A stretch of 64,000 nucleotides of DNA from Bacteroidaceae bacterium (GCA_017617315.1 JAFZWM010000007.1:124001-188000); one strand, 5' to 3'; positions 52,647-62,265 are shown, counted from the first letter of the stretch. Notes: generated by a model from the sequence alone, not told the origin. A program made the numbers and translations.

Positions 52647-53150
52647 TCAGATAACGTACACTCCGTTCTCGTCTGGTTCGATGAGCCACTTGCCGTCTTT
52701 GTATATCGGCTTTATTGGGTCTACATCGAAGATGAAATCGCCGATTTTTTTTCGACTGCGAAAGATTTCGTCAAGGTCGGAAAGAGGGACATCCATTGTT
52801 TGTATTTCATGCCCTATCTGATTCCAATTATACCCCTTTGCCAAAGCCAAATCAGGAGAAAGTCTCATACAGAATGTATGATTCTCCTCGTTAAATGTAG
52901 ATGACATAAATTGACATTTATAACCTTTATACACGCAAAATACTGTGGAATAAAAGCCTCTTGTATGGGCGATGTCTTTTATTGGCAAGAAATAACCATA
53001 ATATTCATCTTCTTTAAAGCCTAACGATGTCGCAATCCTGCTGTTACTTGTTATATATCCCCATTCATTATTGAAACGATGATTTTCAACCTGCAACAAC
53101 ACATCACCCAAATAGCCAAACTTAGACCAACCTTTTATTTCTATTTTCAT
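52647..53150 (-). CDS. Unknown 167-residue cytoplasmic protein coupled to a secreted protein gene
   Basis: No signal peptide or membrane helix. It is rich in aromatic and acidic residues (EDEYYGYFLPIKDIAHTRGFY, DFIFDVDPIKPIYKDG) and ends with a strand-rich segment. Its start overlaps the stop of the upstream secreted-protein gene by 4 bases (ATGA). Its base composition is more A/T-rich than that of its partner. Family not recognised. The arrangement, a secreted product followed by a small soluble one, resembles effector-immunity pairs, but this is only an inference. Confidence 0.65.
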   Translation of the reverse strand: MKIEIKGWSKFGYLGDVLLQVENHRFNNEWGYITSNSRIATSLGFKEDEYYGYFLPIKDIAHTRGFYSTVFCVYKGYKCQFMSSTFNEENHTFCMRLSPDLALAKGYNWNQIGHEIQTMDVPLSDLDEIFRSRKKIGDFIFDVDPIKPIYKDGKWLIEPDENGVYVI

Positions 53151-54061
53151 TTTTTACTATTTATAACCTTCTTAAAAATATTTTTACTCGCAGTCTTATC
53201 ATATTCCAGCACCGCCACAAGCGTTTCGTTGCCGTCCTTGTCGATGCACCATATTTGGCAGGTGCTCATGTGTGCAAAGTGGTCGGTCACAAATTCGGGA
53301 ACGCCCATCACGCCGTGGTTGCCCGATGTGAAGCCGTTGCCTGTGAAAGGGTAGGGCTTTATCTGCAAGTCGTTCTCGCCGATGGGTATGCGAAGTCCTT
53401 CGGTACTTTCGAGAGTGAACCGCAGAATGTAGATTTTCTCCACGGCTATCTTGTCGCCGTAGAAGAATGGCGTGCCGTCGTAGTCGAGCCTCAGACCGTA
53501 GCAGTAGTCGGCAACTGTAGTAAGGTGCAGTTCGTCGCATGCCCTCGACACGCTGTTCGATACAACCGGACTGAAAGCTCCGTTTATGTAGTTGGCTGCG
53601 GCACTCTCGGGAATAATCTTCTGCATTAGAGTGCTTGAGGTTATGATTTCGGCAGGCATTTTCAGCCTTATCTCCTCAACCAGTTTCTTCTCTTTGTCCG
53701 ACATGGCATCGACTCGCTTCTGTATTACTGTCTCGAACTCGCTTATGCTCATGCGCTTTCCGAGCCACGCCTTCAGGGTCTTCATGAACGGATTGCTGTC
53801 TTTCAGCTTCTCTTGCATGAAGTGTCTGTCGTACTTTTCCTTAACATCGGCTATGCTGATGTATTGTGTGCCTTCGGTTATGCTGTCGGCATGGCAGAAC
53901 GGCTGGTGTGTGCCAATGTGCGTTGTCTTGTCATTGGCAGAATATCCGTCGCGTGCCAATAGCATGACCGGACACAAATACAGCATGAATATCGCCAGCA
54001 AATTAAGCATCTGCCAGCGGAAAGACATTCTGTTTGAATCCTGAAGATGTGTTGTTTTCAT
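53147..54061 (-). CDS. Unknown secreted protein, 304 residues
   Basis: An N-terminal hydrophobic segment (MLNLLAIFMLYLCPVMLLARDGYSA) acts as signal peptide or anchor. A helical, charged region follows (ISEFETVIQKRVDAMSDKEKKLVEEIRLKM), then a beta-rich C-terminal half (ADYCYGLRLDYDGTPFFYG, IWCIDKDGNETLVAVLEYDK). A shorter start at an internal ATG (MSFRWQML) is possible. I do not recognise a domain. A -7 box TATCTTTG lies at 54108-54115 on the minus strand. Translation of the 167-residue partner is coupled by a 4-base overlap. Confidence 0.65.
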   Translation of the reverse strand: MKTTHLQDSNRMSFRWQMLNLLAIFMLYLCPVMLLARDGYSANDKTTHIGTHQPFCHADSITEGTQYISIADVKEKYDRHFMQEKLKDSNPFMKTLKAWLGKRMSISEFETVIQKRVDAMSDKEKKLVEEIRLKMPAEIITSSTLMQKIIPESAAANYINGAFSPVVSNSVSRACDELHLTTVADYCYGLRLDYDGTPFFYGDKIAVEKIYILRFTLESTEGLRIPIGENDLQIKPYPFTGNGFTSGNHGVMGVPEFVTDHFAHMSTCQIWCIDKDGNETLVAVLEYDKTASKNIFKKVINSKK

Positions 54062-54120
54062 ACGTCTTTTATTTCTTAGTCTTAGTCAAAATAAGGATTG
54101 CGAATGACAAAGATATACAA

Positions 54121-54156
54121 AAAAACGGACAGTCGCAGTTTTTGCAGTCCGTTTTT
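54121..54156. terminator. Hairpin terminator upstream of the secreted-protein gene
   Basis: Stem AAAAACGGAC (54121-54130) with GTCCGTTTTT (54147-54156), T and A runs within the stem ends; usable in either direction. Confidence 0.7.
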
Positions 54157-54188
54157 GTATTGATGCGGATGAAATTCTGCTCCTCTCT

Positions 54189-54452
54189 GTGTCGAATAAT
54201 ATTGCTAATGCCCGTAAAATTGTAGGACTTTGGTGTAATCCATCTAAATTAGCAGCATTGCGAGAAGTCTTGGAGATGTTTCAAGAAGATTTGCCAATAC
54301 CTCCAGAATACAAGCCTCATAAACTCATTGGCGAGTATGAAGGCTGTTGGGAATGTCATATCAAAGGCGATTTCCTGCTCATTTGGATTGACGAGGTTAA
54401 TGACATCATCGAGTTTGTCAGATTTGGAAGCCATTCTGAACTCTTTGGCTAA
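54189..54452 (+). pseudogene. YafQ-type (RelE superfamily) toxin remnant without antitoxin
   Basis: The 87 codons match the C-terminal two thirds of YafQ mRNA interferases: LPIPPEYKPHKLIGEYEG, CWECHIKGDFLLIW and FVRFGSHSELFG. The residues equivalent to YafQ's catalytic His50, His63, Asp67 and His87 regions are kept (KPHKL, CHIKGD, SHSELF). The N-terminal strand is missing: the only start is a GTG at 54189, and the open frame continues upstream without a start through a terminator hairpin. No DinJ/RelB antitoxin gene is adjacent. This looks like a decayed or orphaned toxin, although translation from the GTG cannot be excluded. Confidence 0.65.
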
Positions 54453-54461
54453 AAAATTCAA

Positions 54462-54496
54462 AGGCGCGTATCATGCAAAAATGCTGATACGCGCCT
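54462..54496. terminator. Bidirectional terminator between the YafQ remnant and the second TonB-type receptor
   Basis: A perfect 12-bp stem (54462-54473 with 54485-54496) flanked by A/T-rich runs, between convergent ends. Confidence 0.88.
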
Positions 54497-54528
54497 CATT
54501 TGTTATTTGTTTTGTAGGAGAGAGAATT

Positions 54529-56892
54529 TTAGTTACCCATACGCTCTTTCGACTCCTTGCCGGCGCCGCTGCCCTTATATTTGCTGCTCGTTGTGTTGAA
54601 GTTGTAGCGCAGCGATACGTTCAGACGCTGGTAGTTTCTGATGTTGTTTACGTTGATGGTATAATATCCGCAGTCCATGATTACCTTCTGGCCGGCGTAT
54701 TTTGTGTATGTCGCTCTCAGACAGAGTGCATCGTTCTTGAGCCAGCACTTCTGTATTGTGCCGTTGAAGTTGAACGAGTGCGAGTTTATATAGCAATTCT
54801 GTATGTTTCCCTTCGAGTTGTACTCGCAGCCGAGCTCAAACTGCCAGCTGTGCTTCAGTCTGAAGGTGTTGTTTAACTGCGCAATGGCGATAGGCTTCTT
54901 CAGGCTGATGGTGCGCTTTCCGCTTGCCTCGCGAGGGTCGGCAAGGTCGATTGTAGTGCGCTGGTTTATAACGCCGAGAGTCAGGCTCGGAGTCCACACG
55001 CCGATGGTTGGCGATGCGTTCAGGAATGCTGACAGATTGTTAATCGGGTTGGCAAGGTTCACGTTCTTCAAGAGAATTGTTCCCTCGTCGTTGTAGATGA
55101 ACGACCATTCTGTAATCTGCTTCATAATGCGCTCGTAGCTTGCCGAAAGGTTTACGAACTGCCAGCGTATGTTTAGTCCCAGCTCGTGGTTCTTCTGATT
55201 CTCGAGTTTAGGGTCGCCGCTCTGTATTGTGTAGCTGTTAATGTAATAAGTGCTGTTGCTCAGTTGCCAGTAGTTTGGACGACGTGTGCGCACGCTGTAG
55301 CTGAGCGATGTCTGAACCTTTCCAAACTGTCTTGAAAGCGCGATGTTTGGGAAGAAGTCGTCGGTAGCGCGGTTTAGGTTGCTGCTTGCGTCAAGATGGT
55401 CGGTATAGTCCAGACCCACATGCTCGTAGCGCAGACCGATGCTTCCGTCTACGATTTTTGGCAGGCTGAAGCTGTAGTCGAAGAAAACAGATATGTTCTT
55501 CTCGTCAGTATTCGAGTCGGTGCTCGGAATCATCGCGCTGTTGATGGTATAGGTCGATTTGCGGTTCACGAGCGTAATCTCGTCGCCCACGTTCAGCATA
55601 CCTTTCCAAATAGGATAGCTCAGAATCAGCTTCTCGGCAATCATCTTGTTTGTCGATGTCTTCATTGAGTTCATAAGGGTTGTCTGCTCGTTCTGGTGAT
55701 TCTCTCTGATAGAGCCGTCCTCCTCGCTCTTGTTTGTGTAGAAATCGGTGTTGAAGTCGATTTTCAGCTTGCCAAACTCGCCGTTGTAGTATGCGTTGCC
55801 CTGCCAGCTGTAAGGCTGATGCTGTTTTGTCATGTTATTGCCCGATGTGTACTCGGTTGTCTCGTTGTTGTGTGTAATCTTGCTTTTTGTCTCGTCGAAG
55901 TCGAGCCCGTAGAGCTGTTGGTTACGCTCAATTCTGAATCCGGCCGAGTGCTTCTGCGAAATCTGCCAGTTTGTGCCGAATGTGTAGTTCATGCCGTATC
56001 CGTGCCATCCTGAGGCCATATTGTTGTCCTGCTTTATTGTCTTGATGCCGTTTGCGCTCGAAATCCATGAGTTCTGCTCGGCCTCGGTCTTGTGTCTGTT
56101 GTGCCAAGCCCAGTAGTTCACGTTTCCGAAGAAGTCGAGCGACTTTATTCTGTAGTTCATGTTGAGCGAAACGTTAGGGTCGTTGTGCTTGTAGTACAGA
56201 TGGCAGTTGTCGCTGGCGTTGAAACTGAATCCGAAGCCCTCGCCCTGACGCTTTATCGTGCGGATGCGTACTACAGATGTAACCGTGGCATCGTATCTCG
56301 AACCCGGATTCATGTCCACCTCAACGCTCTCAATCTCTTCCGAGCGCAGACGCTTCAGCTCGTCTTTGTCCTGAAGCTTTCGGCCGTTGATGTAGATTAC
56401 AGGCGAGCCCTTTCCAAGTACTTCCAGACCGTCTTTCGTCTCTCGCAGTCCCGGAATCTTGGTGAGCATCTCCTCGGCTGTGCCCGATTTCTCGAGAACA
56501 GAGCCCTGAACCTGCGTAAGCATAGATGTGCCGTGCAGCTTAGTCTTCGGAAGCTGAGCCTTCACAACCACCTCGTTGAGTGTCTCGGGCGATTCTTCCA
56601 TCGTGATAGGCTCGTTTGCCTTTCCAAAGTTTACATATCGAGTCTGGAATCCTACGCTCGAAAACTTCAGGACGCAGTTGCTTGTGTTTGCCGAAATGTT
56701 GAATTTACCGTTCTCATCCGAAATTGTTCCGTTTACGAATGTAGAATCAGGAAGCGACAAAAGTGAGATGTTTACGTACGCCATTGGGTTGCCCTTGGTG
56801 TCGATTATTTTGCCGTCGATTTTTTCTGACTTGGCGAAACTGCTTAGCGATACTATCGAAAGGAGTGCCAAAAGTGTTGATCTTGTTTTCAT
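54529..56892 (-). CDS. TonB-dependent receptor / outer-membrane beta-barrel family protein with carboxypeptidase-like domain
   Basis: 787 residues from the ATG at 56892 (MKTRSTLLALLSIVSLSSFAK signal peptide); 40 upstream in-frame residues are not signal-like. A carboxypeptidase-regulatory-like domain (KIDGKIIDTKGNPMAYVNIS) spans about 22-105. Then come a plug-like region (LEKSGTAEEMLTKIPGLRE, GSPVIYINGRKLQDKDEL) and a barrel of the OMP_b-brl_3 type (SVRTRRPNYWQLSNSTYY). The last strand (RLNVSLRYNF) is followed by a short Ser/Lys/Gly tail. These proteins often respond to nutrients or metals; the ligand is unknown. It is divergent from the GH3 gene, which might provide or use the same substrate. 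Confidence 0.9.
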   Translation of the reverse strand: MKTRSTLLALLSIVSLSSFAKSEKIDGKIIDTKGNPMAYVNISLLSLPDSTFVNGTISDENGKFNISANTSNCVLKFSSVGFQTRYVNFGKANEPITMEESPETLNEVVVKAQLPKTKLHGTSMLTQVQGSVLEKSGTAEEMLTKIPGLRETKDGLEVLGKGSPVIYINGRKLQDKDELKRLRSEEIESVEVDMNPGSRYDATVTSVVRIRTIKRQGEGFGFSFNASDNCHLYYKHNDPNVSLNMNYRIKSLDFFGNVNYWAWHNRHKTEAEQNSWISSANGIKTIKQDNNMASGWHGYGMNYTFGTNWQISQKHSAGFRIERNQQLYGLDFDETKSKITHNNETTEYTSGNNMTKQHQPYSWQGNAYYNGEFGKLKIDFNTDFYTNKSEEDGSIRENHQNEQTTLMNSMKTSTNKMIAEKLILSYPIWKGMLNVGDEITLVNRKSTYTINSAMIPSTDSNTDEKNISVFFDYSFSLPKIVDGSIGLRYEHVGLDYTDHLDASSNLNRATDDFFPNIALSRQFGKVQTSLSYSVRTRRPNYWQLSNSTYYINSYTIQSGDPKLENQKNHELGLNIRWQFVNLSASYERIMKQITEWSFIYNDEGTILLKNVNLANPINNLSAFLNASPTIGVWTPSLTLGVINQRTTIDLADPREASGKRTISLKKPIAIAQLNNTFRLKHSWQFELGCEYNSKGNIQNCYINSHSFNFNGTIQKCWLKNDALCLRATYTKYAGQKVIMDCGYYTINVNNIRNYQRLNVSLRYNFNTTSSKYKGSGAGKESKERMGN

Positions 56893-57148
56893 GTGTATCT
56901 TTGTATGTATTGTTTTTTCTCTTTTGTACTGCTTAGACGCAACGAGATGCGCGTTTGGTTGCATCGGGATGAAAAAAATATTTTTTTGCCCATAAATGAT
57001 ACTTAGCAACATTATTTATAATACTTTATTGCAGACAGAAAAATCGGGTGCGAGAACGGCGAAAAAACTGGCCTGTATATTTTTTCAGTACAATATCTTT
57101 TCTATAACTTTGCGATAAATCGTGTGAAAACTATAATATTAGATACAA

Positions 57149-59470
57149 ATGAAGAAAATACTTATTCTTGCGGTTATGTTGGCCGCGCAGATGACAATGG
57201 CGCAGAAGCCCGCCATCCCGAGAGATGAGAAGATTGAGCAGAAAGTTGAGGCTACGCTCAAGAAGATGTCTCTCGACGACAAGGTGGGACAGATGCTCGA
57301 ACTTAATCTCGAAGTGCTCGGCAATGTAACTATGGAGAACGGCAAGCCCGTGTGGAAACTGAACGAGCAGACGCTCGATACCGTTATCTCAAAGTGGAAG
57401 ATTGGCTCAATCCTCAACGTGCCGATGTCGCGCGCGGCAACCATCGCACAATGGCAGGAGTGGATAAGGCTCATTCAGAAGAAATCCATGAAGCACATTG
57501 GCATTCCTGATATCTACGGCCTCGACCAGAACCACGGCGTTACATACACGCAGGGCGGAACGATATTTCCGCAGCCAATCAATCTTGGCGCATCGTTCAA
57601 CATAGAGCTTGCACGCGAGATGGCCGAGATTACGGCATACGAGACTCGCGCCGGAAACTGTCCGTGGGTTTACAATCCCGTGCTCGACCTTGGCAGAGAC
57701 CCTCGCTGGTCGCGTCTGTGGGAGAGCTTCGGCGAGGATGCCATCGTAAATGCCCGCATGGCTGAGGCCGAAATCAACGGCTATCAGGGCGACGACCCGA
57801 ATCACATCGGAAAATACAAGGTGGCAACAAGCGTAAAGCATTACTTCGCCTACGGAGCACCATTCTCTGGCAAGGACCGCACTCCGGCTTACATCTCTCC
57901 GGCTATGCTCCGCGAGAAGTATTTCGAGCCGTTCAAGGCTGCAATAAAGGCTGGCGCGCTTACAATCATGGTCAATTCGGGAAGCATCAACGGCGTGCCG
58001 GTTCATTCGAGCTACGAGTACCTCACGAAGTGGCTGAAGCAGGACCTCAACTGGGACGGTATGATTATTACCGACTGGGCTGACATCAACAACCTCTACA
58101 CTCGCGAGCATGTGGCAAAAGACAGAAAAGATGCCATCCGAATAGCGATAAATGCCGGCATCGACATGAGTATGGACCCTTATAACGTTGATTTCTGCAA
58201 GCTTCTGAAGGAACTTGTAAACGAAGGAAAGGTTAAGCAGGAGAGAATAGACGATGCCGTCCGCCGAATCCTCCGTCTGAAATATCGTCTTGGCTTGTTC
58301 GACGAGCCTAACACGGGCGGCAAGGGCTACGAAAAGTTCGGCTGCGAGGAGTTCGCAAGCCGCGCCCTTAAATCAGCCGAGGAGACCGAGGTTCTTCTGA
58401 AGAACGACGGAATTCTTCCGCTTAAGAAGGGCTGCAAGATTCTGGTAACTGGTCCTAACGCCAATCAGATGAGATGCCTTAACGGCGGCTGGACTTACAG
58501 CTGGCAAGGCTCAAGAGTAGAGGATTTGGCAGCCAATTATAACACAATCTTCGAGGCTCTCAGCAACAAATACGGAAAGCAGAACGTGGTTCTTGAGCAG
58601 GGCGTAACATACAACGAGAACGGCGCATATTTCGAGGAAAATGCTCCAGAGATTGACAAGGCAGTAAAAGCTGCCGCAAATGTTGATGTTATTGTGGCTT
58701 GCATTGGCGAGAACAGCTATTGCGAGACTCCTGGAAACCTTACAGACCTTACTCTTTCTGAGAACCAGCGCAATCTTGTAAAGGAACTGGCAAAGACAGG
58801 CAAGCCAATCATCCTCGTCCTGAACGAAGGCCGCCCTCGTCTGATAACCGACATCGAGCCGTTGGCAAAGGGTGTAATCGACATCTTCCTGCCCGGCAAC
58901 TACGGAGCCGATGCTTTGGCTAACCTGATGGCTGGCGATGCCAACTTCTCGGCAAAGATGCCTTACACTTATCCGCGCGAAATAAACTCGCTCAACACTT
59001 ACGATTACAAGACAAGCGAGGAGGTAGGAACGATGGCCGGCGCATACAACTACGATGCCAAGGTGTCGCTTATGTGGCCTTTCGGCTACGGATTGTCGTA
59101 CACAAAGTTCGAGTACAGCAATCTTAAAGTGGATAAGGACGTGTTCAATTCAGAAGATGTCCTGACTGTTTCAGTCGATGTGAAGAACATCGGCAGCGTG
59201 GACGGCAAAGAGCCTGTGCTGATGTATTCGTCAGACTTGGTAGCCTCTGTCGTGCCAGACAACAAGCGTCTGCGTTGTTTCACAAAGGTTGATTTGAAGG
59301 CAGGAGAGAGCAAGACTGTAACATTCAAGCTGCCTGCGCGCGAACTGGCTTTCGTCGGAGCAGACGGCAAGTGGATTCTTGAGGAGGGCGATTTTGTTAT
59401 CAAAATAGGCAACCAGACTCAGAAAATCCAATGCAGCACAACAAAAGTATGGAATGAACCTAATATCTGA
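57149..59470 (+). CDS. Glycoside hydrolase family 3 (beta-glucosidase-like), secreted
   Basis: 773 residues. A signal peptide ([18 protein letters not shown]) precedes the GH3 N-terminal barrel, with the nucleophile Asp in [10 protein letters not shown] near residue 310. The GH3 C-terminal alpha/beta domain follows ([33 protein letters not shown]), then the fibronectin III-like domain ([31 protein letters not shown]). Length and order match BglX-type periplasmic beta-glucosidases, but beta-xylosidase or other specificities cannot be ruled out. A -7 box TAACTTTG lies at 57105-57112. No SusC/SusD pair is present, so it is not in a classical polysaccharide utilisation locus. Confidence 0.95.
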   Translation: MKKILILAVMLAAQMTMAQKPAIPRDEKIEQKVEATLKKMSLDDKVGQMLELNLEVLGNVTMENGKPVWKLNEQTLDTVISKWKIGSILNVPMSRAATIAQWQEWIRLIQKKSMKHIGIPDIYGLDQNHGVTYTQGGTIFPQPINLGASFNIELAREMAEITAYETRAGNCPWVYNPVLDLGRDPRWSRLWESFGEDAIVNARMAEAEINGYQGDDPNHIGKYKVATSVKHYFAYGAPFSGKDRTPAYISPAMLREKYFEPFKAAIKAGALTIMVNSGSINGVPVHSSYEYLTKWLKQDLNWDGMIITDWADINNLYTREHVAKDRKDAIRIAINAGIDMSMDPYNVDFCKLLKELVNEGKVKQERIDDAVRRILRLKYRLGLFDEPNTGGKGYEKFGCEEFASRALKSAEETEVLLKNDGILPLKKGCKILVTGPNANQMRCLNGGWTYSWQGSRVEDLAANYNTIFEALSNKYGKQNVVLEQGVTYNENGAYFEENAPEIDKAVKAAANVDVIVACIGENSYCETPGNLTDLTLSENQRNLVKELAKTGKPIILVLNEGRPRLITDIEPLAKGVIDIFLPGNYGADALANLMAGDANFSAKMPYTYPREINSLNTYDYKTSEEVGTMAGAYNYDAKVSLMWPFGYGLSYTKFEYSNLKVDKDVFNSEDVLTVSVDVKNIGSVDGKEPVLMYSSDLVASVVPDNKRLRCFTKVDLKAGESKTVTFKLPARELAFVGADGKWILEEGDFVIKIGNQTQKIQCSTTKVWNEPNI

Positions 59471-59547
59471 TACTTTCTTGAAAGATTCATAGAGTAATCC
59501 CGACGTCGGTTATAGCAACAGCCGGTGCCGGGATTCTCGCTTTCAGC

Positions 59548-59583
59548 AAAAGTAGTCTTGCAGAAGATGCAGGACTACTTTTT
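59548..59583 (+). terminator. Rho-independent terminator of the GH3 gene
   Basis: A 15-base-arm stem with one mismatch (59548-59562 with 59568-59582), 5-base loop and trailing T run. A further imperfect hairpin at about 59498-59535 precedes it. Confidence 0.88.
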
Positions 59584-59661
59584 GTATTATCTGAAATCAT
59601 CGGGTAGGGCAGATAACAATTTTGCGATATGTAAGAAAATGCAGACACGCTTCACCTCAGA

Positions 59662-59694
59662 TTTATCTCGAACGCATCTCGAACAAATCCCGAA
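59662..59694. repeat. Short 11-bp period array (TCGAA type), 3 units
   Basis: Three 11-base units (tttatctcgaa, cgcatctcgaa, caaatcccgaa), nearly identical to the array at 44658-44701. Confidence 0.85.
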
Positions 59695-59863
59695 GAATTG
59701 AGTTCTTCCTGCTTGCATGTATATGCATGCGGTCTTTCACCTTTGCGTATAATTATGCCCTGAAAATAGTTGGATTTTTCAGCTTTCTCGAATAGTCAAT
59801 TGTCTCTAAGAATGCAGACGATTGCAGCAAAGCCGCATAAGAAAGCAATTTGTTTTGTTATCT

Positions 59864-59940
59864 TTCAATTTTCAACTCTCAACTCTCAATTGTCAACAGT
59901 CAATTGTGAATTGTCAATTATGAATTGTGAATTGTCAATT
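59864..59940. repeat. 7-bp period tandem array, 11 units
   Basis: Eleven in-phase heptads (ttcaatt, ttcaact, ctcaact, ctcaatt, gtcaaca, gtcaatt, gtgaatt, gtcaatt, atgaatt, gtgaatt, gtcaatt). Any frame through such an array reads as a repeating peptide of the NCELSI type, which should not be taken as protein. Confidence 0.95.
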
Positions 59941-59943
59941 ATT

Positions 59944-60075
59944 CTCGGCTTGCTTCCCCGTATCTTGAACGTACCTTCCCCGTAGCTACAACGTATCTTG
60001 AACGTATCCTGAACGAACCTTGAACGTACTCTGAACGTACCTTCCGGCTTACTTTCGGCTTACGTCCGGTTTGCA
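59944..60075. repeat. 11-bp period tandem array, 12 units
   Basis: Twelve consecutive 11-base units without slippage (for example tccccgtatct, tgaacgtacct, acaacgtatct, ttcggcttacg), starting 3 bases after the 7-bp array. It is the reverse complement of the array at 2451-2615 and has the same two sub-types (GAACGTACC and CGGCTTAC). From 60076 to 60249 I see no gene or structured element. Confidence 0.95.
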
Positions 60076-60249
60076 ATTCCCTTACTACACCCTAATTATT
60101 CCCTTGCTTGCCTTTTACTTGAATCATTCTACAATCTTGCTACTCTATATCTTCCATACTGTAACAATATACTTTGCCTATAACAATTCTCAGCTATCAA
60201 AAAAGATTGGGAATTGCAACTATTTCATTGTCAATTCCCAATCCAAAAG

Positions 60250-60291
60250 TTCAACATACAATTGTCAATTGTCCATTGTCAACTGTCCATT
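60250..60291. repeat. 7-bp period array, 6 units
   Basis: Six heptads (ttcaaca, tacaatt, gtcaatt, gtccatt, gtcaact, gtccatt) that run up to and touch the cytidine deaminase stop codon. Confidence 0.85.
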
Positions 60292-60760
60292 ATAGAGAAA
60301 ACGAATAAGGCAGAAGCGATTTCATGCCGTCCTCGATAATCATCGTACCGTTTTTGCCGTAAAGCATCACGCGTATGTGCTTGCCGGCTCTTCTCTCTTC
60401 CTCCGAGATAACCTGACGGCAGCTTCCGCAAGGCGAGATAGGCTCGTCAATAAAGTCGCCGTTTGTATAGGCCGCTATGGCAATCTCGGCTATTCTGCTC
60501 TCCGGATGGTTTGCCGATGCGCTGAAGATTGCGGTACGTTCGGCACACAATCCCGACGGATAGGCCGCATTCTCCTGATTGGCTCCGCATACAATCGTTC
60601 CGTCGGTAAGCCTTACAGCCGCTCCGACTTTAAATTTCGAATAAGGTGCATAACTACCATTTATCGCATTTTTTGCAGCTTCCACTAACTCTTGGTCGGC
60701 TTTTTTCAGCTCGTCCCAGTCGTAGATGTCAGCATTAAAAATGATACTTTTTTTTCTCAT
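60290..60760 (-). CDS. cdd: Cytidine deaminase
   Basis: 156 residues. It deaminates cytidine and deoxycytidine to uridine forms in pyrimidine salvage. NAAYPSGLCAERTAIF contains the first Zn-binding Cys and catalytic Glu, and SPCGSCRQVI the other two Zn-binding Cys. YAPYSKFKVGAAVRLTDG is the typical opening. This is the short homotetrameric type. Its stop codon lies at the edge of a 7-bp repeat array, with no normal terminator seen after it. A TAATTTTG box lies at 60790-60797 on the minus strand. Confidence 0.96.
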   Translation of the reverse strand: MRKKSIIFNADIYDWDELKKADQELVEAAKNAINGSYAPYSKFKVGAAVRLTDGTIVCGANQENAAYPSGLCAERTAIFSASANHPESRIAEIAIAAYTNGDFIDEPISPCGSCRQVISEEERRAGKHIRVMLYGKNGTMIIEDGMKSLLPYSFSL

Positions 60761-60866
60761 GTTTTTTCTGCTTAAAGAATTTATTTATACAAAATTAAGA
60801 AAAAAAATAAACGATATGCATTATTTTTAATTATTTTTGCAGAATCTATGAAGTTTAACGGTTTTT

Positions 60867-62150
60867 ATGAGACATAAAATACAAATACTATTCCTCGTAT
60901 TGATATTTACTGGTGTGGCTGTCGCGCAGACAACTAAGAAGAATAGCACATATCAGGAATATATTGACAAATATAAATTCATAGCCGTAAGGCAAATGTA
61001 CGAATACAATATCCCTGCCAGCATAACCATTGCGCAAGGCTTGTTCGAGAGCGGCGCGGGGCAGTCGAACCTTGCCAAGATGAGCAACAATCATTTTGGC
61101 ATAAAGTGCGGCGGAGACTGGACGGGCGAGAGCATCACATACGACGATGACTCCAAGGGCGAATGTTTCAGAAAATATGCTACCGTGCTCGAGAGCTATG
61201 AAGACCATTCAAAGTTTCTGAAAGGCCGTTCGCGATATGCCAAGCTGTTCGACCTCAAGCGTACCGACTACAAAGGATGGGCAAACGGTCTGAAGCAATG
61301 CGGATATGCCACAAACCCGAAATATGCCTCAATGCTCATAAATCTGATTGAACTTTACGAACTTGACAAACTCGACCATATCGAGTCGGCAAAGGAGATT
61401 GAGGAGGAGATGACAGGCGTTTCGGCTACAAACAACGAACAGTCGTCCTATTCTTTGGCAACATCATCGCCAAAGTTGCAGGAAACACAAGACCAGAAGC
61501 CTATTACCAATTACGAAGAAGCCAATCAGGGCTATGCTCGCGTAGGTGCTCAGAACACAACAAAGAATACTCCGCACAAGCCGCAGACAAGTCAGCACAA
61601 AACCGGCTCGTCGTGGAAGACTGCTATAAAGAACATCACCCAGTCTATGGTTCCGAAGACTTCTGGCGAGAAAACCGCCAAGACAACGACCAAGACGGCG
61701 GCAAAGCCTGCTGCTACTGCTACCGCATCGCACAGAGGCAAGAAAGATGCTCCAAAGGCTACGGTAAAAAGGACTGCACCATCAGTCGATTTTACAGGCT
61801 CGGGCTTCGACCATACAATCTACAAAAACAACGACTGCTATTGCATCAAGGTCAAGAAGGGCGATACGTTCAGAAGTCTGGAGAAGAGCATGAAACGCTC
61901 GCGCTTCCTTCTGGCACGCGACAACGAGCTTCTTGGCGATGATGAGGAACTCGAGCCGGGCATGTTCATCTATCTCGAAAAGAAAAAGAATTCGTATTCG
62001 GGCACTCAGAAAGAATATGTCGTAAAGCCGAACGACTCGATGTATTCAATCTCACAACGCTTCGGCATCACCCTCAGCGCGCTCTACAAACTTAACGGAA
62101 AGGGCAGGGACTACACGCTCAGGGTGGGCGACGTTCTAAAACTGAAATAA
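60867..62150 (+). CDS. Glucosaminidase with two LysM domains (peptidoglycan hydrolase)
   Basis: 427 residues. A signal peptide (MRHKIQILFLVLIFTGVAVA) precedes a FlgJ-like glucosaminidase domain at about 30-160, with ITIAQGLFESGAGQSNLAK (catalytic Glu) and NNHFGIKCGGDWTGE. A long Lys/Thr/Ala-rich linker (about 190-310) leads to two LysM repeats at about 325-375 (CYCIKVKKGDTFRSLE) and 382-427 (EYVVKPNDSMYSISQRFG). It should cut glycan strands during growth or division. A -7 box TATTTTTG lies at 60832-60839. Confidence 0.94.
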   Translation: MRHKIQILFLVLIFTGVAVAQTTKKNSTYQEYIDKYKFIAVRQMYEYNIPASITIAQGLFESGAGQSNLAKMSNNHFGIKCGGDWTGESITYDDDSKGECFRKYATVLESYEDHSKFLKGRSRYAKLFDLKRTDYKGWANGLKQCGYATNPKYASMLINLIELYELDKLDHIESAKEIEEEMTGVSATNNEQSSYSLATSSPKLQETQDQKPITNYEEANQGYARVGAQNTTKNTPHKPQTSQHKTGSSWKTAIKNITQSMVPKTSGEKTAKTTTKTAAKPAATATASHRGKKDAPKATVKRTAPSVDFTGSGFDHTIYKNNDCYCIKVKKGDTFRSLEKSMKRSRFLLARDNELLGDDEELEPGMFIYLEKKKNSYSGTQKEYVVKPNDSMYSISQRFGITLSALYKLNGKGRDYTLRVGDVLKLK

Positions 62151-62265
62151 AGGATAACTTGCAGAGACGGCTATTTGCAATCGGCAAATCTTGGCATTTT
62201 TTATGCCATAGAACAGCAAAAGATTAAAAAAACAACTATCTTTGCAGCTGAAAATAATTTTAGAG

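Noticed and set aside
59770-60295. Short frames giving NCELSI/NCQLSI-like repeating peptides
   Set aside because: They are conceptual translations of the 7-bp arrays (three heptads equal seven codons), not genes.
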